DNA of 5,320 nt from Devosia sp. (GTDB taxonomy: Bacteria > Pseudomonadota > Alphaproteobacteria > Rhizobiales > Devosiaceae). Below the pieces are notes generated by a model that had not been told where the DNA came from, made no database searches, and saw only the letters and a program-made list of their open reading frames with translations. Where the stretch lies: contig DROE01000145.1 in assembly GCA_011322005.1 (NCBI GenBank), forward strand, positions 1 through 5,320. Reading direction: 5' to 3'. This document shows, piece by piece, positions 1 through 5,320 of this stretch. The position numbers were made by a program, and so were the translations under genes. Within the stretch, counting starts at the first letter, position 1, and the number at the start of each line of letters is the position of its first letter.

Positions 1-177
1 GATTCTTGAGAACCGGAATGTAACAAACGACGAATAGACAGCAACAAAAATAGCAACAATCGCAACAACCAAACTCCAGTCCACTGGTAAAACAAAATTG
101 GAACCAACAAGAAGCGTGAGTACCGCCGAGGTGACACCAATCATAACCCAAAAAATACCGGATTTCATTTCACTCAT
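1..177 (-). CDS. Small membrane protein of unknown function, partial (runs off left edge)
   Basis: An open frame starts at ATG 177-175 and stays open to position 1, giving 59 complete codons with no stop, so the C-terminus lies outside the window. The visible protein begins MSEMKSGIFWVMIG and holds two hydrophobic stretches, about residues 7-30 and 35-53, each long enough to cross the membrane, joined by a short NFVLPVDW-type turn; basic residues follow the second. The start is well supported: a purine-rich AGGGGG (183-188) sits 5 bases upstream, and this segment overlaps the TAG stop of pccB, so the two genes are only 9 bases apart and probably translationally coupled. GC is about 42%, far below pccB. 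I do not recognise the family. The position beside a carboxylase subunit recalls the OadG-type small subunits of sodium-pump decarboxylases, but two helices rather than one N-terminal helix argue against that. Existence of the gene is fairly sure; function is unknown. Confidence 0.72.
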   Translation of the reverse strand, partial: MSEMKSGIFWVMIGVTSAVLTLLVGSNFVLPVDWSLVVAIVAIFVAVYSSFVTFRFSRI

Positions 178-182
178 CCCCA

Positions 183-188
183 CCCCCT
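183..188 (-). promoter_or_regulatory. Ribosome-binding site of the small membrane gene, overlapping the pccB stop
   Basis: On the minus strand the pccB stop TAG (189-187) is part of the run TAGGGGGTGGGG that leads directly to the ATG at 177. AGGGGG lies 5 bases before the start. Overlap of the stop codon with the ribosome-binding segment suggests that ribosomes finishing pccB reinitiate on the small gene. The site is seen in the sequence; coupling is inferred. Confidence 0.6.
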
Positions 189-1719
189 ACAGCGGTATAT
201 TCCCATGTTTTTTCGGCGGACCTTCCGCCCTCTTGTTCTTCAGCGTCGAGAACGCCCGTATCAGCCGCCGCCGCGAGTTGTGCGGCAAAATCACATCGTC
301 GATAAAGCCGCGCTCGGCGGCGACAAACGGATTGGCAAAACGCGCCTCATAGTCCGCCGTCCGGCGCGCAATTTTATCCGCATCCCCCAACTCGCTGCGA
401 TAAAGAATCTCGGTCGCCCCCCTGGCGCCCATCACCGCGATTTCAGCGCTCGGCCAGGCATAATTCACGTCGGCGCGAATGTGCTTGGAGGCCATCACGT
501 CATAGGCCCCGCCATAGGCCTTGCGGGTAATCAGCGTTACCTTCGGCACCGTTGCTTCGGCATAGGCGAACAGCAGTTTGGCCCCGTTTTTGATGATGCC
601 GCCATATTCCTGGGCCGTGCCGGGCAGAAAACCGGGCACGTCGACCAGGGTTAGAATGGGGATATTGAAACTATCGCAAAAGCGCACAAACCGCGCGCCC
701 TTCTTTGATGCATCAATGTCCAGACACCCCGCCAGCACCATGGGCTGGTTGGCGACAACGCCGGTTACCTGCCCGTCAAGCCGCATGAAGCCGACGACAA
801 TATTGCCCGCATGCTCGCGCTGGATTTCCAGAAACTCCCCTTCGTCGGCAATCTTGAGGATAACCTCGTGCATGTCGTAAGGGGCGTTGGCGTTCTCGGG
901 GATGATGCTGTCCAGCGACATCTCGACCCGTGTCGCACTGTCGTTGACGGCCAGTGCCGGGGCCTTTTCTTCCGCGTTGAGCGGCAGATAGGCAAACAGC
1001 CGCCGCACCTCCAGCAGCGTTTCGATGTCATTGTCAAAGGCCGCATCGGCCACCGAACTTTTTATCGTATGCGTACCGGCCCCCCCAAGTTCCTCGGCGC
1101 TGACGATTTCGTTGGTCACGGTTTTGACCACATCAGGCCCGGTGACAAACATATAAGAAGTGTCGCGCACCATATAGATGAAGTCGGTCATCGCCGGGGA
1201 ATAGACCGCGCCCCCGGCGCACGGCCCCATGATGACGGAAATCTGCGGGATCGAGCCCGAGGCCTGCACGTTGCGCCAGAACACTTCGGCATAACCGCCA
1301 AGCGAAGCCACCCCCTCCTGAATGCGCGCGCCCCCGCTGTCGTTAAGCCCGATTACCGGCACCCGGTTCTGCACCGCCAGATCCATGATTTTACAGATTT
1401 TTTGGGCATGGGTTTCGCTGAGCGAGCCGCCAAACACGGTAAAATCCTGGGAGAACACATAGACCATGCGCCCGCCAATGGTGCCCCAGCCGGTAACCAC
1501 CCCGTCCCCGGGAATGTTCTGGTCGCCCATGCCAAAATCGGTGCAGCGCTGGGTGACGAACATGTCGTATTCTTCAAAACTGTCGGGGTCGAGCAATACG
1601 TCCAACCGCTCCCGCGCCGTGAGCTTGCCTTTGCCATGCTGAATATCAATGCGGGCCTGCCCGCCCCCCAGCCGCGCCTCTTGCCGCCGCTTTTCCAAGG
1701 CCTCGATAATTTCCTGCAT
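187..1719 (-). CDS. pccB: Propionyl-CoA carboxylase, beta (carboxyltransferase) subunit
   Basis: This 510-residue protein has the usual length and N-terminus (MQEIIEALEKRRQEARLGGG) of bacterial PccB. It transfers CO2 from carboxybiotin, charged by the alpha subunit, to propionyl-CoA, giving methylmalonyl-CoA that can be converted to succinyl-CoA; the enzyme is cytosolic and oligomeric. Both crotonase-like halves are present. The N-terminal half holds SGGARIQEG (128-136) and GPCAGGAVYSPA (165-176), which form the acyl-CoA site. The C-terminal half holds VDVPGFLPGTAQEYGG (359-374) and AYGGAYDVM (401-409), which form the carboxybiotin site. Asp407 in GGAYDVM matches the aspartate (Asp422) linked to propionyl-CoA preference in Streptomyces coelicolor PccB, so propionyl-CoA is favoured over other acyl-CoAs, though related short-chain or methylcrotonyl activity is not excluded. 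No frameshift or missing motif is seen. It lies 62 bases after hemN and 9 bases before the small membrane gene; no pccA is visible here. The start agrees with the family, but its region is folded into a predicted hairpin. Confidence 0.95.
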   Translation of the reverse strand: MQEIIEALEKRRQEARLGGGQARIDIQHGKGKLTARERLDVLLDPDSFEEYDMFVTQRCTDFGMGDQNIPGDGVVTGWGTIGGRMVYVFSQDFTVFGGSLSETHAQKICKIMDLAVQNRVPVIGLNDSGGARIQEGVASLGGYAEVFWRNVQASGSIPQISVIMGPCAGGAVYSPAMTDFIYMVRDTSYMFVTGPDVVKTVTNEIVSAEELGGAGTHTIKSSVADAAFDNDIETLLEVRRLFAYLPLNAEEKAPALAVNDSATRVEMSLDSIIPENANAPYDMHEVILKIADEGEFLEIQREHAGNIVVGFMRLDGQVTGVVANQPMVLAGCLDIDASKKGARFVRFCDSFNIPILTLVDVPGFLPGTAQEYGGIIKNGAKLLFAYAEATVPKVTLITRKAYGGAYDVMASKHIRADVNYAWPSAEIAVMGARGATEILYRSELGDADKIARRTADYEARFANPFVAAERGFIDDVILPHNSRRRLIRAFSTLKNKRAEGPPKKHGNIPL

Positions 1720-1753
1720 GCCAAAAATCCCCGATACTGTTCGGGGGGCATGC
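1716..1753 (-). promoter_or_regulatory. Compound hairpin covering the pccB start; may double as hemN terminator
   Basis: On the minus strand two nested perfect stems can form. The outer stem is GCATGCC (1753-1747) with GGCATGC (1722-1716), 7 bp. The inner stem is CCCCGA (1746-1741) with TCGGGG (1734-1729), 6 bp, closed by an ACAGTA loop. The 5' arms are contiguous and the 3' side has a single bulge, ATTTTT (1728-1723). The pccB ATG (1719-1717) is inside the outer 3' arm and the likely ribosome-binding segment GGGGA (1732-1728) is mostly inside the inner 3' arm, so the fold would hide both. The inner stem followed by ATTTTT is also what a short intrinsic terminator looks like, and it begins about 30 bases after the hemN stop. 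The pairing is seen directly; either role is inferred. Confidence 0.5.
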
Positions 1754-1781
1754 TAGAGCAGTTCGAACCTAAATTGAACCT

Positions 1782-3146
1782 CTACACAGCTACCGAATGG
1801 CGGGCCTTGCCCTGTTTCAGATAGGCATCGAAATGGGCCGCCAGCACCCGCACGAACGGTCGGCCCGCTTCGGTAACGCGGTAGGTGTCGCCGTCGGCAA
1901 CGAACAGGCCGTCCTCATCGCCTTGCGCAAGGTCTGCCGCTTCCAGCAAAATCGGCCCCGCCAGTTCGCCAAACTTTTCTTTTGTAGCATTTTGTGAAAG
2001 CGCCATATCACACATCAGGCGTTCAATCACCCAGCGCCGGGCGATGTCCTCCGGCCCGAGCGCAAAACCCTTGGCGACTGGCAAACGCCCCTCCTTTATC
2101 GCTGCCATATACAGCCCCGTGGGCACGATGTTTTGCACATAGCCCTGCACCGTCTCCCCTATTGCCGAGGCCCCCATGCCGACAAGGGCCGAGGCCGGGT
2201 CGTCCGTATAGCCCTGAAAATTCCGCCGCAACCGGCCCCCACGGGCAGCAACTGCCATCGTGTCATCGTGCCGCGCGAAATGGTCAAAGCCGATGCGCTC
2301 ATAGCCCGCTTCAACCAGAAGAGACGCCGCCAGTTGCGCCTGGGCGAACCGTCCGTCAATGTCGGCCAGCGCGCTTTCGTCAATCATTTTCATGTGGGTT
2401 TTCATCCACGGCACATGGGCGTAACCAAAAAGCGCCACCCGGTCGGGAGCAAGGGAAACCACCTGCTGAATGGTCGAAGAAAGCGTTGTCTCCGTCTGGT
2501 GCGGCAACCCGTAGAGCACATCCAGATTGACCGAATGCACCCCGGCCCCGCGCATGGCGGATATTACCTCGCTGGTCAACTCAAAACTCTGCGGCCGGTT
2601 GATGGCCTCCTGCACCTTTTCGTCAAAATCCTGCACCCCGATCGAAGCCCGGCTCAGCCCCGCTTCAGCCATGGCCTCAACCCGGTCCGGCGTAATGTCG
2701 CCGGGGTCGACTTCAATGGAGATTTCCGGCCTTTCGCCAAACGAAAATCCGGCGCGCAAACGGGCAATGATGCGCCCCAGATCATCGGGCCTCAGCATCG
2801 AAGGCGAACCGCCGCCAAAATGCACATTGCTGACCTTTGGTGCCCCGCCGACCGCAGCCGCCACCAGATCAATTTCCTTGAGCAAATGCGCGACATAGGT
2901 GGAGATGGGGTCATAGCGCAGGGTTTGCTTGGTGTGGCAGCCGCAAAACCAGCACAGCCGGTCACAGAACGGCACATGCAGATAAAGCGAGAGCGTATCG
3001 CTGCCACCCAGCGCCCCAAGCCAGCCCCGATAGGTCCCCTCGTTGACGCTTTCGCTGAAATGGGGCGCGGTTGGGTAACTGGTATAACGGGGCACCGGGC
3101 TCCCGTATTTTTGCGCAAGGGAAATGGACGCCGACTGATCTGTCAT
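1782..3146 (-). CDS. hemN: Oxygen-independent coproporphyrinogen III oxidase (radical SAM)
   Basis: The protein has 454 residues, close to E. coli HemN (457). It catalyses oxidative decarboxylation of coproporphyrinogen III to protoporphyrinogen IX without oxygen, in the cytosol, in haem synthesis. The N-terminal RYTSYPTAPHF (20-30) is typical of true HemN. The iron-sulfur motif is CDRLCWFC followed by GC, with cysteines at 61, 65, 68 and 70; the fourth cysteine is a HemN mark. GGGSPS (111-116), E145 in IEVDPGD, Q172, R184, D209 in LDVLYGLPHQT, F310-Q311 in RNFQGY and I329 fit the SAM-site residues of the E. coli structure as I remember them, with the same numbers from 145 onward. The C-terminal HemN domain is complete. 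The likely alternative, the haem chaperone HemW, is shorter and lacks the N-terminal block and fourth cysteine. The ATG start at 3146 has only an A-rich leader and no strong Shine-Dalgarno; it lies 59 bases after the SH3 gene. In alphaproteobacteria hemN is often under FnrL/FixK control, but no full box is seen here. Confidence 0.95.
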   Translation of the reverse strand: MTDQSASISLAQKYGSPVPRYTSYPTAPHFSESVNEGTYRGWLGALGGSDTLSLYLHVPFCDRLCWFCGCHTKQTLRYDPISTYVAHLLKEIDLVAAAVGGAPKVSNVHFGGGSPSMLRPDDLGRIIARLRAGFSFGERPEISIEVDPGDITPDRVEAMAEAGLSRASIGVQDFDEKVQEAINRPQSFELTSEVISAMRGAGVHSVNLDVLYGLPHQTETTLSSTIQQVVSLAPDRVALFGYAHVPWMKTHMKMIDESALADIDGRFAQAQLAASLLVEAGYERIGFDHFARHDDTMAVAARGGRLRRNFQGYTDDPASALVGMGASAIGETVQGYVQNIVPTGLYMAAIKEGRLPVAKGFALGPEDIARRWVIERLMCDMALSQNATKEKFGELAGPILLEAADLAQGDEDGLFVADGDTYRVTEAGRPFVRVLAAHFDAYLKQGKARHSVAV

Positions 3147-3168
3147 AGGGTGTATGCTTTACTTTTTT

Positions 3169-3194
3169 GCTTTGATAGGCCCTTAAGCCAAAGC
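3169..3194 (-). other. Weak stem-loop in the 59-base gap before hemN
   Basis: Minus-strand GCTTTG (3194-3189) can pair with CAAAGC (3174-3169) across a 14-base loop that itself contains GGCC and CTTAAG. It is followed on the minus strand by AAAAAAG, not by T residues, so it is not a terminator for the SH3 gene. It could be a leader structure, a protein site, or chance. No convincing promoter was found in the gap, so hemN may be read from its own unrecognised promoter or from upstream. Confidence 0.25.
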
Positions 3195-3205
3195 GCAGCG
3201 CCTGT

Positions 3206-3853
3206 CTATTGGCTTGCCGGGACAGAACAGCATCCCGAGACGGCCGAAGTGCCTTCCGGGGTAGAGATCAGCAAATCTATGCTGCGACCATAAAGACGAT
3301 CGCTCATCCCGTCCGAGCAAATCCGGTTGGAAATGATCCCGGTCATTTGTCCGCCCTCACCCGCGGCAATGAAAAAGTTCAGCGAACCGGCCCGGTTGGC
3401 GAACTGCCCCGTTTCAAACATCGGAAATGTCGATACGCCCTCATTCATATCGTCAAGCACCACCCGGGCGGTGTCGATTTCCAGCCCCCAGAACGGTTCC
3501 GTCCCCCCGCATCTCAGCCCTTCAGGCAAAGCGGTATCACCAATAACGGGCAGCACCATTTCTTCCAGAAAATGTTCTGAAACCCAGCCCATACCCTCTC
3601 CGGTCGAGACCTGAGCCCAGCCGTTCTGGGAGGCGAGAACCTCGATCGGTCCCGAATTTGGTGCCAGTTCGCCAACAATGGGTGCCGAAGAATTGGGCAG
3701 ACCGCGCACGTTGAGCACATCATTGTCGGCCACTCCCACCACTTTGAAATAAGTCGGCCAGATGACGTCCTTCTGCGCAACAGCAGGAAATGTCATCAGA
3801 ACAAGAACTGTCATGATTGCTGCAATTGCCTGACTGGCTCTTTTGTATGTCAC
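3206..3853 (-). CDS. Exported SH3-domain protein with COG3650-like C-terminal domain
   Basis: This 215-residue protein begins with a signal peptide: MTYKR, a hydrophobic core (about 9-23) and a likely cleavage site after AVA (24-26). Residues about 34-97 form a bacterial SH3 domain, shown by VLNVRGLPNSSAPIVGEL (46-63), then NGWAQV and GMGWVSEHFL. Such domains often bind cell-wall peptides. After a short linker, residues about 112-210 resemble the COG3650 group: RCGGTEPFWGLEID (114-127) and ICSDGMSDRLYG (178-189), the latter a strong mark of that group. Cysteines at 115, 179, 208 and 209 would face the periplasm and could form disulfides; this is inferred. The start is GTG at 3853-3851, chosen because AAGGGG lies 6 bases upstream and because it gives a complete signal peptide. 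It is the first of the four leftward genes and is divergent from ade. No function has been shown for this combination as far as I know; a wall-associated role is a guess. Confidence 0.85.
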   Translation of the reverse strand: MTYKRASQAIAAIMTVLVLMTFPAVAQKDVIWPTYFKVVGVADNDVLNVRGLPNSSAPIVGELAPNSGPIEVLASQNGWAQVSTGEGMGWVSEHFLEEMVLPVIGDTALPEGLRCGGTEPFWGLEIDTARVVLDDMNEGVSTFPMFETGQFANRAGSLNFFIAAGEGGQMTGIISNRICSDGMSDRLYGRSIDLLISTPEGTSAVSGCCSVPASQ

Positions 3854-3858
3854 AATAT

Positions 3859-3865
3859 TCCCCTT
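3859..3865 (-). promoter_or_regulatory. Ribosome-binding site deciding the GTG start of the SH3 gene
   Basis: AAGGGGA on the minus strand stands about 6 bases before GTG 3853-3851 (spacer AATATT). This is the clearest Shine-Dalgarno near that gene and supports a GTG start over the later in-frame ATG at codon 14, which would cut into the signal peptide. Confidence 0.65.
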
Positions 3866-3874
3866 GTTTCACCG

Positions 3875-3896
3875 GCTTGCACAATTGTCGGCAAGC
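3875..3896. promoter_or_regulatory. Candidate operator: inverted repeat in the divergent region
   Basis: GCTTGC (3875-3880) and GCAAGC (3891-3896) are perfect inverted repeats around a 10-base centre, which contains the 8-base palindrome ACAATTGT (3881-3888) one base off the outer symmetry axis. The repeat lies 22 bases upstream of the SH3 gene's GTG and 49 bases upstream of the ade ATG, in the 92-base region 3854-3945 that must hold the promoters of both genes. Dimeric regulators such as LacI-, GntR- or LysR-type proteins use sites of this form. No regulator gene is in the window, so the binder cannot be named. The rest of the 92 bases holds only weak promoter-like words and no gene. Confidence 0.35.
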
Positions 3897-3945
3897 GCCC
3901 ATGCTGGATGGCTATACCTGAAACTCCAAGCTATAGAGCCAGCCA

Positions 3946-5320
3946 ATGACAGACAAGGCCACTCTGACAAGAATGATCCGCGCCGGAAAAGGCATCGAAC
4001 CCGCCGATCTGGTGATAAAAAATGTGAACCTCCTCGATGTTATCACCGGACAAATCACCACAACCGACATTGCCATCGTTGCCGACCGCATTGTGGGCAC
4101 CCATGCCCAATATGAGGGCAAAAATACTGTTGATGGCACCGGCAAGTGGGCAGTTCCCGGTTTTATCGACACCCACCTGCATATTGAAAGCTCGCTGGTT
4201 ACCCCCTTTGAGTTCGACCGTTGCGTGCTGCCCTACGGGGTGACCACGGTCATTTGCGACCCCCACGAAATCGCCAACGTCACCGGAATTGAGGGGCTGA
4301 CCTACTTCCTTGACTGCGCCATGCGCACCATCATGGATATTCGCATAAATCTGTCCTCCTGCGTGCCCGCCACCGCCTTTGAAACCTCCGGTGCACAGTT
4401 GGAAATCGCCGACCTGCTGCCCTTTGCCGACCACCCCAAGGTCATCGGGCTGGCTGAAATGATGAACTTCCCCGGCGTCCTCAACACCGACCCGGCAATC
4501 ATGGCCAAACTGCTTGCTTTTCAGGACCGCCACATGGATGGCCACGCCCCCCTGCTCTCGGGCAAAGACCTCAACGCCTATCTGGCCACCGGCATCAGCA
4601 CCGACCATGAGGCCACCAGCGCCCCCGAAGCGCGGGAAAAACTGGCCAAGGGCATGGCCATTCTCATCCGCGAAGGCTCTGTCTCAAAAGACCTTGACGC
4701 GCTGGCGGAAATAATTGACCGCGACAGTGCCAGCTTCGTCGCCCTTTGCACCGACGACCGCAATCCTCTCGACATCTCCGAAGAGGGTCACATGGATGCT
4801 CTCATCCGCCGCCTGATAAAAAAAGACATCGACCCTTATCTGGCCTATCGCTGCGCATCCATTTCCGCCGCCCGGATTTTCGGGCTCAGGGACCGGGGAA
4901 TCCTCGGCCCCGGCTGGCGCGCCGACATCGCCCTGCTCGACGACCTGAAGGACTGCCGGGTCTCTGACGTCATCAGCGCCGGACGGCAGGTGACAGACGA
5001 GCTTTTTCTGGCCCGCGAACCGGTCGCCCCCGTGGGTCTGAATTCCATGAAAGCAAAGCCGGTTCCGCCAGAGGCGTTCGAAATGAAACCCCTGCACGGC
5101 AAAAACCAGATGCCGGTCATCGGGGTAAAGCCGGGCCTTATCATCACCTTCAAGCAGGAGGCGACGCTGGCCGTCACCGAACGGGGCGTGCAACCCGACA
5201 TCGCTGCGGACGTTATCAAGGTGGCGGTGCTCGAACGCCATGGCATTAACGGCAATATCGGGCACGGTTTTGTCACCGGCTTTGGCCTTAAAACCGGTGC
5301 TATTGCTTCGTCCGTGGGCC
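3946..5320 (+). CDS. ade: Adenine deaminase, partial (runs off right edge)
   Basis: The frame opens at ATG 3946 and has 458 full codons without a stop; adenine deaminases are usually about 560-600 residues, so roughly the last fifth is missing. The enzyme hydrolyses adenine to hypoxanthine and ammonia in the cytosol (purine salvage) and is a metal-dependent amidohydrolase. An N-terminal beta-sandwich part (ADLVIKNVNLLDVITGQI, 20-37) leads into the barrel. Metal and active-site motifs are all visible: GFIDTHLHIESS (72-83, H77 and H79), CDPHEIANV (104-112), EMMNFPGV (171-178, the probable bridging glutamate E171), DGHAP (198-202), STDHE (218-222) and CTDDR (268-272). GLRDRGILGPGWRADIALL (313-331) is the usual return to the beta-sandwich. 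The end shows the second, adenine deaminase-specific domain up to GAIASSVG, where the family normally continues with a His/Asp-rich motif. An in-frame TAG at 3934-3936 makes ATG 3946 the first start. No strong Shine-Dalgarno is present. Its divergent neighbour has no evident link to purines. Confidence 0.94.
   Translation, partial: MTDKATLTRMIRAGKGIEPADLVIKNVNLLDVITGQITTTDIAIVADRIVGTHAQYEGKNTVDGTGKWAVPGFIDTHLHIESSLVTPFEFDRCVLPYGVTTVICDPHEIANVTGIEGLTYFLDCAMRTIMDIRINLSSCVPATAFETSGAQLEIADLLPFADHPKVIGLAEMMNFPGVLNTDPAIMAKLLAFQDRHMDGHAPLLSGKDLNAYLATGISTDHEATSAPEAREKLAKGMAILIREGSVSKDLDALAEIIDRDSASFVALCTDDRNPLDISEEGHMDALIRRLIKKDIDPYLAYRCASISAARIFGLRDRGILGPGWRADIALLDDLKDCRVSDVISAGRQVTDELFLAREPVAPVGLNSMKAKPVPPEAFEMKPLHGKNQMPVIGVKPGLIITFKQEATLAVTERGVQPDIAADVIKVAVLERHGINGNIGHGFVTGFGLKTGAIASSVG

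Noticed and set aside
1..177. OadG-type gamma subunit of a sodium-pump decarboxylase
   Set aside because: OadG has one N-terminal helix followed by a polar tail, while this protein shows two closely spaced helices; PccB-type enzymes are also soluble.
811..1824. A 337-codon plus-strand open frame opposite pccB
   Set aside because: It is antisense to a fully conserved pccB, its translation is rich in Arg, His, Pro and Gly with no recognisable domain, and long antisense frames are common opposite GC-rich genes.
1782..3146. Haem chaperone HemW instead of HemN
   Set aside because: The length of 454, the RYTSYPTA block, the fourth cysteine (C70) and RNFQGY all fit HemN; HemW is shorter and lacks these.
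3169..3194. Intrinsic terminator after the SH3 gene
   Set aside because: The stem-loop is followed by A residues, not T residues, on the minus strand, so it lacks the U-tract that termination needs.
2133..3293. A 386-codon plus-strand open frame opposite hemN
   Set aside because: It mirrors the conserved hemN codons, shows low-complexity basic composition and no motif, and runs across the hemN start and into the next gene.
3854..3945. Purine riboswitch ahead of ade
   Set aside because: The whole intergenic region is 92 bases and shows no three-way junction or conserved purine aptamer core; there is not enough room for aptamer plus promoter.
3931..4608. A 225-codon minus-strand open frame opposite the start of ade
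   Set aside because: The plus-strand frame carries all adenine deaminase motifs; the minus frame is Gly/His/Val-rich shadow sequence without a family match.
1..5320. A new defence, mobile or CRISPR-like system
   Set aside because: All gene-sized frames are accounted for by metabolic, haem, envelope or small membrane genes; no direct-repeat array, transposase, integrase or nuclease motif was seen.

Overview
The window reads as a chromosomal segment of an alphaproteobacterium, possibly of the Hyphomicrobiales. This is judged from the style of PccB (510 aa, close to the alphaproteobacterial form), an E. coli-type HemN, an SH3/COG3650-like exported protein of a kind I associate with that class, and GC-rich coding sequence. 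The genus cannot be told from the sequence alone. I see no tRNA, rRNA, CRISPR array, insertion sequence or phage gene, and nothing that amounts to a new defence or mobile system. Most of the window is ordinary metabolic gene content.

Layout, left to right. On the minus strand, four genes run one after another toward position 1: an exported SH3-domain protein (3853 to 3206), hemN for oxygen-independent coproporphyrinogen III oxidase (3146 to 1782), pccB for the carboxyltransferase subunit of propionyl-CoA carboxylase (1719 to 187), and a small two-helix membrane protein (177 to beyond position 1) that starts 9 bases after the pccB stop. On the plus strand, after a 92-base divergent intergenic region (3854-3945), ade for adenine deaminase begins at 3946 and runs off the right edge with 458 codons present.

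The genes do not form one pathway. pccB plus the tightly coupled small membrane gene look like one transcriptional unit, probably with the biotin carboxylase gene (pccA) further left, outside the window. hemN serves anaerobic or microaerobic haem synthesis. The SH3 protein is probably periplasmic and of unknown role. ade serves purine salvage and is transcribed divergently.

The most notable non-coding structure is a compound hairpin at 1716-1753 on the minus strand. It places both the GGGGA ribosome-binding segment and the ATG of pccB in paired arms, and its inner stem plus T-run also resembles a short intrinsic terminator for hemN. Other points are the low GC (about 42%) of the small membrane gene next to GC-rich pccB, an inverted repeat GCTTGC-N10-GCAAGC in the divergent region, and the lack of a clear ribosome-binding site before ade.
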